From: Elusimicrobiota bacterium
GTDB taxonomy: Bacteria > Elusimicrobiota > Elusimicrobia > FEN-1173
NCBI GenBank assembly: GCA_016706425.1
Contig: JADJJR010000001.1
Coordinates: 2,108,001 to 2,172,000 of the forward strand
Reading direction: 5' to 3'
DNA: 64,000 nucleotides
Position numbers and translations under genes: made by a program. Within the stretch, counting starts at the first letter, position 1. Every line of letters begins with the position of its first letter. Below, one piece after another: positions 60,161-64,000 of this stretch. Under the pieces are notes generated by a model. It did not search any database and was not told where the DNA came from. It saw only the letters and a program-made list of their open reading frames with translations.

Positions 60161-60977
60161 GGGGGCCTCCTCGATAGAAAGAAGATGGAGCGCCGTCCAA
60201 CGCGCGGCGCAAGGAACGCACAAAAGGGAGCAGCGGCCGCCGGTCCCGCAGGCGCTGGACGAGGGCGGAACCGACGATGACGCCGTCGGCAACCCGGGCC
60301 ACGCGCGCCGCGGCCGCCGGGGTCGAAATGCCGAAGCCCACGGCCACCGGCGCCGGGGACCGGCGCTTCACGTCCCGAACGAACGCCTCCAGATCCCGGG
60401 GCAGGGCGGCCCGGGCGCCCGTGACTCCGGTGAGGGAAACCGCGTAGAGGAACCCCCGGGTCCGGGCGGCGATCCGCGCGCGGCGCGCCGGGGGCGTCGT
60501 GGGGGCCACCAGATGGATCAGCGCCAGACCGGCCGCGGCGAGCGGCTTTTCAAGGACGGCGGCCTCCTCCAGGGGCAAATCGGGGACAATGACCCCGTCG
60601 ACGCCCGCCCGGCGGGCGGCCGCCGCGAACCGGGCGACACCGAACCGATGGACGGGGTTCATGTACGTCATGAACACCAAGGGGATCGACGACCGACGGC
60701 GAAATCGCCCCGCCCATTCCAACAGGCGCGCCAGGGTCGTTCCGTTCTCCAGCGCTTTGTGAGCGGAATATTGGAGCGTCGGCCCGTCGGCGATGGGGTC
60801 CGAAAACGGCACGCCGATTTCCAGCAAATCCACCCCGGCGGCGGCCAAGTTTCGCGCCGCGCGGTCCGTGGCCGCCAGGGTCGGGAAACCCCCGGTGAGA
60901 TAGGCGATGAGCGCCTTGCGCTTTTGGCGGCGCAGGGCGTCAAAGGCGCGGTCGATGCGGTTCGAAAGGGTTCTCAT
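60150..60977 (-). CDS. trpA: Tryptophan synthase alpha subunit
   Basis: 275 residues. ALIAYLTGGFPTLAAT, LLEIGVPFSDPIADGP with the catalytic Glu, PLVFMTYMNPVHRFGV, DGVIVPDLPLEE with the catalytic Asp, and AVGFGISTPAAAARVA are standard. Cleaves indole-glycerol phosphate. trpB, usually adjacent, is not here. Order trpA-accD-folC occurs elsewhere in bacteria after trpB. No Shine-Dalgarno is seen before the ATG. Confidence 0.95.
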   Translation of the reverse strand: MRTLSNRIDRAFDALRRQKRKALIAYLTGGFPTLAATDRAARNLAAAGVDLLEIGVPFSDPIADGPTLQYSAHKALENGTTLARLLEWAGRFRRRSSIPLVFMTYMNPVHRFGVARFAAAARRAGVDGVIVPDLPLEEAAVLEKPLAAAGLALIHLVAPTTPPARRARIAARTRGFLYAVSLTGVTGARAALPRDLEAFVRDVKRRSPAPVAVGFGISTPAAAARVARVADGVIVGSALVQRLRDRRPLLPFVRSLRRALDGAPSSFYRGGPHGR

Positions 60978-60991
60978 GTCGACGGGAGCGT

Positions 60992-61014
60992 ATTCTAGTA
61001 AGAATCCGCCGCCG
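60992..61014 (-). promoter_or_regulatory. Weak promoter candidate before trpA
   Basis: Minus-strand TAGAAT (60997-60992), 5 of 6 matches, with a poor -35 (TTGTTC) 17 bp upstream ending at 61014. Predicted start lies about 10 nt before the trpA ATG. Confidence 0.35.
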
Positions 61015-61022
61015 GAACAACG

Positions 61023-64000
61023 TCACTTCGTCGTGAGATCGGTGAAAAGGCTGTCGACCGAATGCCGCAGGGACCGGGCCGTGGGCGCCGGGGCGTGGCC
61101 CACCCGGAAGAAGACGGCCGGGCACCGGGTGTCAAAAAACGGGAAGACGCGGCCCAGGTCGGCCATCATGCGGTGGGCCAGGCGTTGTTGCCGGGCCGTG
61201 AGCCCCGCCCCGCCGGAAAACCGCATGCGCGACATCAATAGCAGCGGACCCGCCAAGGGTTGGAACGCCAGCCCCCGTTGGGTGGCTTTGAGCCAGAGGA
61301 TCTCCAGGGCTCGGCCGGCCGTGACCAGGCTCTCGACATCGTTCAGCGGGATGCTGAGCATGCCGAAGGCCGCGGAGCGGCGGGACCGGGCGGCGGACCC
61401 TTTTTGAAACAGGGAGAACAGGCCTGTCCACGCCAACAAAGGCGCCCGCCAGGTCGAGGCGGCCAGGGTGAACAGCGCCCCGCCCAAACGCCCCAACTCC
61501 AGACTTTCCAAAGAAAGACCGTCTCGGGTGGCCTCGGCCTCGGCCGGCGTCCGGCGCAACCAGGTGAGAAAGGACGTCAACAAACCGTCGTTTTCAAACA
61601 ACACCCGGTTGTAGACCGCCATGGCGTTGGCCACGACATCGCGGGACGCCGGGGTGTCCACCCACTCCATGCGCACGTCCGGTTCAAACGGCGCCACCGC
61701 TGAAAAAAGCGCGTCGCGGTGGGCCGCGGACAAAGGCCGCGCGTCGTAAGCCAACCGGTTGGTCACCCGCGCCGACAACACGGCCTCCAACGACGGGTCC
61801 GTGCGCGATCCGGGCACGGGTCGCACCCGCGCGACCAGAGCGCCCCGGGCGTCCTCGGGCATCTCCACCTCCGTGCGGTACCCGCGGGCCGCCGCGGCCA
61901 CCTCCATGTTGGCCAAAGCACACCCCAGGCCGACCCAGGTGTCGGGGTTCGTGTAGTTGAGAAAAGGGTTGGCGCGGTCGGGTTGAACGTGGACGCCGAC
62001 GGAGGTCCCGTCCCAGGAGAACCGCCAGGGCTGGCTGTTGCCCACGGAGGGGGCCCGCACGGCCGCTTCCACGAGAGCGCGCCCCAAAGCGGGGGGAAGC
62101 GGGGGGACGGCGGGGGACGCGGCGGGCGCCGGGCGAGGAACGGGACTGTCCATGGCGGGACGCCCCGCCAAGACCCCCTCCAACGCCTCGGCCAGAACCC
62201 GGTCGGCGTCCATGGGAGTGCCGCGGGCGGCGAAAAGCCGCGCGCGCTCGAACAAGCCGGTGTCCTCGAACATTTGGTCCAAAACGGCCGCGATCCGCGC
62301 CGGGGTTGCCCATTCCGGACGGAGCAGGCGCCCCAACCCCGCGGCTTCGATAAAATGCATGTTAAGGAACTGGTCCAAATTGGACGGCAAACCCAAAACG
62401 GGTTTTCCGGCCAACAACGCCTGCTGTCCCCCCGCGGATCCGCCGTTGAAAACCACCAGATCCGCGCCCGCGCAGGCCTTGTCGCCCGGGACGAAAGGAA
62501 GGACGTGCAATTCCAACCGGGACGGATCGGGATTGGCCGGCGGCTCCGCCCCCGCGGTGGCGAGAACCACCCGGGTCGGCCGGCGCGCGAGGGCCGCAAG
62601 CACCGCCGGCAAGACGGTCGCGTTCCCCGAGGTTCCCAAATTCACGTAGACGGTTCTTTTCCCGGCCGCCGGCCGCGACAATTCCTCGGGAAAAGGCAAA
62701 TTCGGTGACCAGACCACAGGCCCCATGTAACGGTGGGACACCGGCAACCATTCGACGGGCACCACGCTCGGGAAGTCCGGGTACAGGGTGATGTCCCCGT
62801 GACAATATATTTCTTGCAAACTGTGGCCAAACTCCGGACGTCCGAATTTCGCGTTCAGCCGATTGAAGTCGTGGGCGTAGCGCAGGAAAAAAATCGGCCG
62901 CAACGCGTCGAAAACAAGTTGGGCCGGCCACACACCGAACCGATGGGTCACGGGGCCTTCGGGAACGCGAAAGCGCGGCCGCGCGTAAGGGCTCCAATGG
63001 GCGTTGATAATATTAACGTAAGGGATGCCGGCGAATTGGGCGCTCGTGCCCAGGGACAGGCGGTAATCCCCGACCACGACATCGGGGCGGCTCTCGCGAA
63101 AAATCTCCAAATCCCAACTGACGTACCGCTCCAGCAGGGCGAAGTCGTAAACGGGCGCCCCGCGGTAGAGGCGTTGGCGGAAGTCGGTGGTCGACACGGT
63201 CCGGAGAGGATAAAATTCATTGGTGAAATTCCCCAGCCATGTGTTGTAACGGGGGTCCCAGGCAAAGAGCGGCGTGAAGCGCGAGCGATCGAGACCGGCC
63301 GCCAATTTAAAAAGACGCCCGACGTGAGTGACCGTCACGGCCTCGGCCATGAAGAGCACCCGGCGCGGCCGCTGCCGCGGCGCCGGCCCGGGCAAGGCGG
63401 GGGTCACCCGCCGCGCCGGGGAGGCCGCCGGCAGGAAAGTCCCCCATTTCCCCCGTTTGTCGAGGAAGACGGACTCGAGGGGCAGGCGCATCGCCCGCGC
63501 GGACGGCGGGTCGGCGTAGCCCACGCGGAAAAACATCACCGGGACCCGTTGGGCGAACGCCGGTGTCCCGCGCGTCAGGGCCGCCGCGGCCTCTTCGACG
63601 ACCGCGCGTTGGCGGTCGCTGAACCCCCCTCCGTCGGCGAACCGTCGCCGGTAATCGAGCAACAAAACGCCCGCCAGCGGTTGAATCGACAGACCCCGCG
63701 CCGTGGCGGCGAGCCACAGCCGCTGAAACGCGCGCCCCCCATCCAAGAAGGGACCGGGGGCCATGGCCTCGGCCGTGATCAACCCGTAAAGGCCCCCCGC
63801 CTCCCCCACCCGTCGGGCCCCGGCCTCGGCCCAGCGCGCCGCCCCCAGCCAGCGAGCCAACAAGCCCCCCCCGGGGCCCAGGAGACGACGAAAAATCCAC
63901 CGAACCACCGGGCCCAGTTCCAGGGAGCGCAGCCCCATGCCGTCCCTTCGGGAGTACTCTTCGTCCTCGGTGCGGCGGATCCAGGGGGCGATGCTGAGCC
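61023..64000 (-). CDS. Nitroreductase-glycosyltransferase-nitroreductase fusion, N-terminus beyond window
   Basis: The frame is open to the right edge; 991 codons are visible and the start is outside. The first visible part (63990 down to about 63400) is the C-terminal half of an Acg-like nitroreductase: SIQPLAGVLLLDYRRRF and VPVMFFRVGYADPPSARAMR. Next (about 63370-62150) is a GT-B family-1 glycosyltransferase: RVLFMAEAVTVTHVGRLFKL with the His base, and VVFNGGSAGGQQALLAGKP with DQFLN near its end. Last (about 62050-61023) is a complete second nitroreductase-like domain: APSVGNSQPWRF, ARVTNRLAYDARPLS, FQPLAGPLLLM and CPAVFFRVGHAPAPTARSLR. The two nitroreductase parts align segment for segment, showing an internal duplication around the glycosyltransferase. 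Substrates unknown; likely modification of a lipid or secondary metabolite. Confidence 0.75.
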   Translation of the reverse strand, partial: LSIAPWIRRTEDEEYSRRDGMGLRSLELGPVVRWIFRRLLGPGGGLLARWLGAARWAEAGARRVGEAGGLYGLITAEAMAPGPFLDGGRAFQRLWLAATARGLSIQPLAGVLLLDYRRRFADGGGFSDRQRAVVEEAAAALTRGTPAFAQRVPVMFFRVGYADPPSARAMRLPLESVFLDKRGKWGTFLPAASPARRVTPALPGPAPRQRPRRVLFMAEAVTVTHVGRLFKLAAGLDRSRFTPLFAWDPRYNTWLGNFTNEFYPLRTVSTTDFRQRLYRGAPVYDFALLERYVSWDLEIFRESRPDVVVGDYRLSLGTSAQFAGIPYVNIINAHWSPYARPRFRVPEGPVTHRFGVWPAQLVFDALRPIFFLRYAHDFNRLNAKFGRPEFGHSLQEIYCHGDITLYPDFPSVVPVEWLPVSHRYMGPVVWSPNLPFPEELSRPAAGKRTVYVNLGTSGNATVLPAVLAALARRPTRVVLATAGAEPPANPDPSRLELHVLPFVPGDKACAGADLVVFNGGSAGGQQALLAGKPVLGLPSNLDQFLNMHFIEAAGLGRLLRPEWATPARIAAVLDQMFEDTGLFERARLFAARGTPMDADRVLAEALEGVLAGRPAMDSPVPRPAPAASPAVPPLPPALGRALVEAAVRAPSVGNSQPWRFSWDGTSVGVHVQPDRANPFLNYTNPDTWVGLGCALANMEVAAAARGYRTEVEMPEDARGALVARVRPVPGSRTDPSLEAVLSARVTNRLAYDARPLSAAHRDALFSAVAPFEPDVRMEWVDTPASRDVVANAMAVYNRVLFENDGLLTSFLTWLRRTPAEAEATRDGLSLESLELGRLGGALFTLAASTWRAPLLAWTGLFSLFQKGSAARSRRSAAFGMLSIPLNDVESLVTAGRALEILWLKATQRGLAFQPLAGPLLLMSRMRFSGGAGLTARQQRLAHRMMADLGRVFPFFDTRCPAVFFRVGHAPAPTARSLRHSVDSLFTDLTTK

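Overview
This window is about 64 kb of GC-rich (roughly two-thirds G+C by eye), gene-dense bacterial chromosome. No phage, transposase or CRISPR array is visible. The cell is diderm: there is an LptD-type LPS assembly protein, an OmpL-like porin, several lipoproteins and a periplasmic di-haem peroxidase. A type III glutamine synthetase, a secreted repeat protein with a FlgD-like C-terminus and several unusual multidomain fusions suggest an uncultivated phylum, perhaps Elusimicrobiota or a relative. That placement is inference and needs marker-gene phylogeny.

Layout. 1-5.7 kb: glnN (3' end off the window), diverging from a porin whose leader carries a palindrome and two tandem terminator hairpins; a degenerate EAL protein; rsmA diverging from an XRE regulator. 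5.7-16.5 kb: one long minus-strand operon (HU, small membrane protein, aminotransferase, hom, thrC, small membrane protein, livJ, an M23 peptidase, livH-M-G-F, cinA), mostly joined by 4-nt stop/start overlaps. It couples threonine synthesis to branched-chain amino-acid-type uptake. 16.7-28 kb: a di-haem peroxidase; a secreted repeat protein behind a 40-bp perfect palindrome; an Ig-like protein; clpS; an ATP-cone/nucleoside kinase; a lipoprotein; a DegT-type aminotransferase; a GIDE/EF-hand protein with LemA; and an anchored glycosidase-like protein.

28.1-36.3 kb is the most novel locus: an acyl-CoA-ligase/ABC1(UbiB) kinase fusion, a 4-cresol-dehydrogenase-like flavoprotein, and a methyltransferase/ABC1 kinase fusion on the plus strand, meeting a thioester-reductase-like SDR on the minus strand. 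It looks like an undescribed pathway for a quinone-like or phenolic lipid, in which each UbiB-like kinase is covalently tied to a tailoring enzyme.

36.3-50.7 kb: tRNA-Arg(CCG) with partial tRNA relics around it, then a housekeeping minus-strand operon ribD-ribE-ribBA-ribH-nusB-ligA-recX-purH-alaS behind a large hybrid histidine kinase with its own promoter. 50.9-64 kb: an acetolactate-synthase-like enzyme, then a cell-envelope and metabolic operon trpA-accD-folC-ROK kinase-lptD-rmlB-like-ugd. At the right edge is a giant protein, cut by the window, with the order nitroreductase-glycosyltransferase-nitroreductase. Nearly all genes are on the minus strand.
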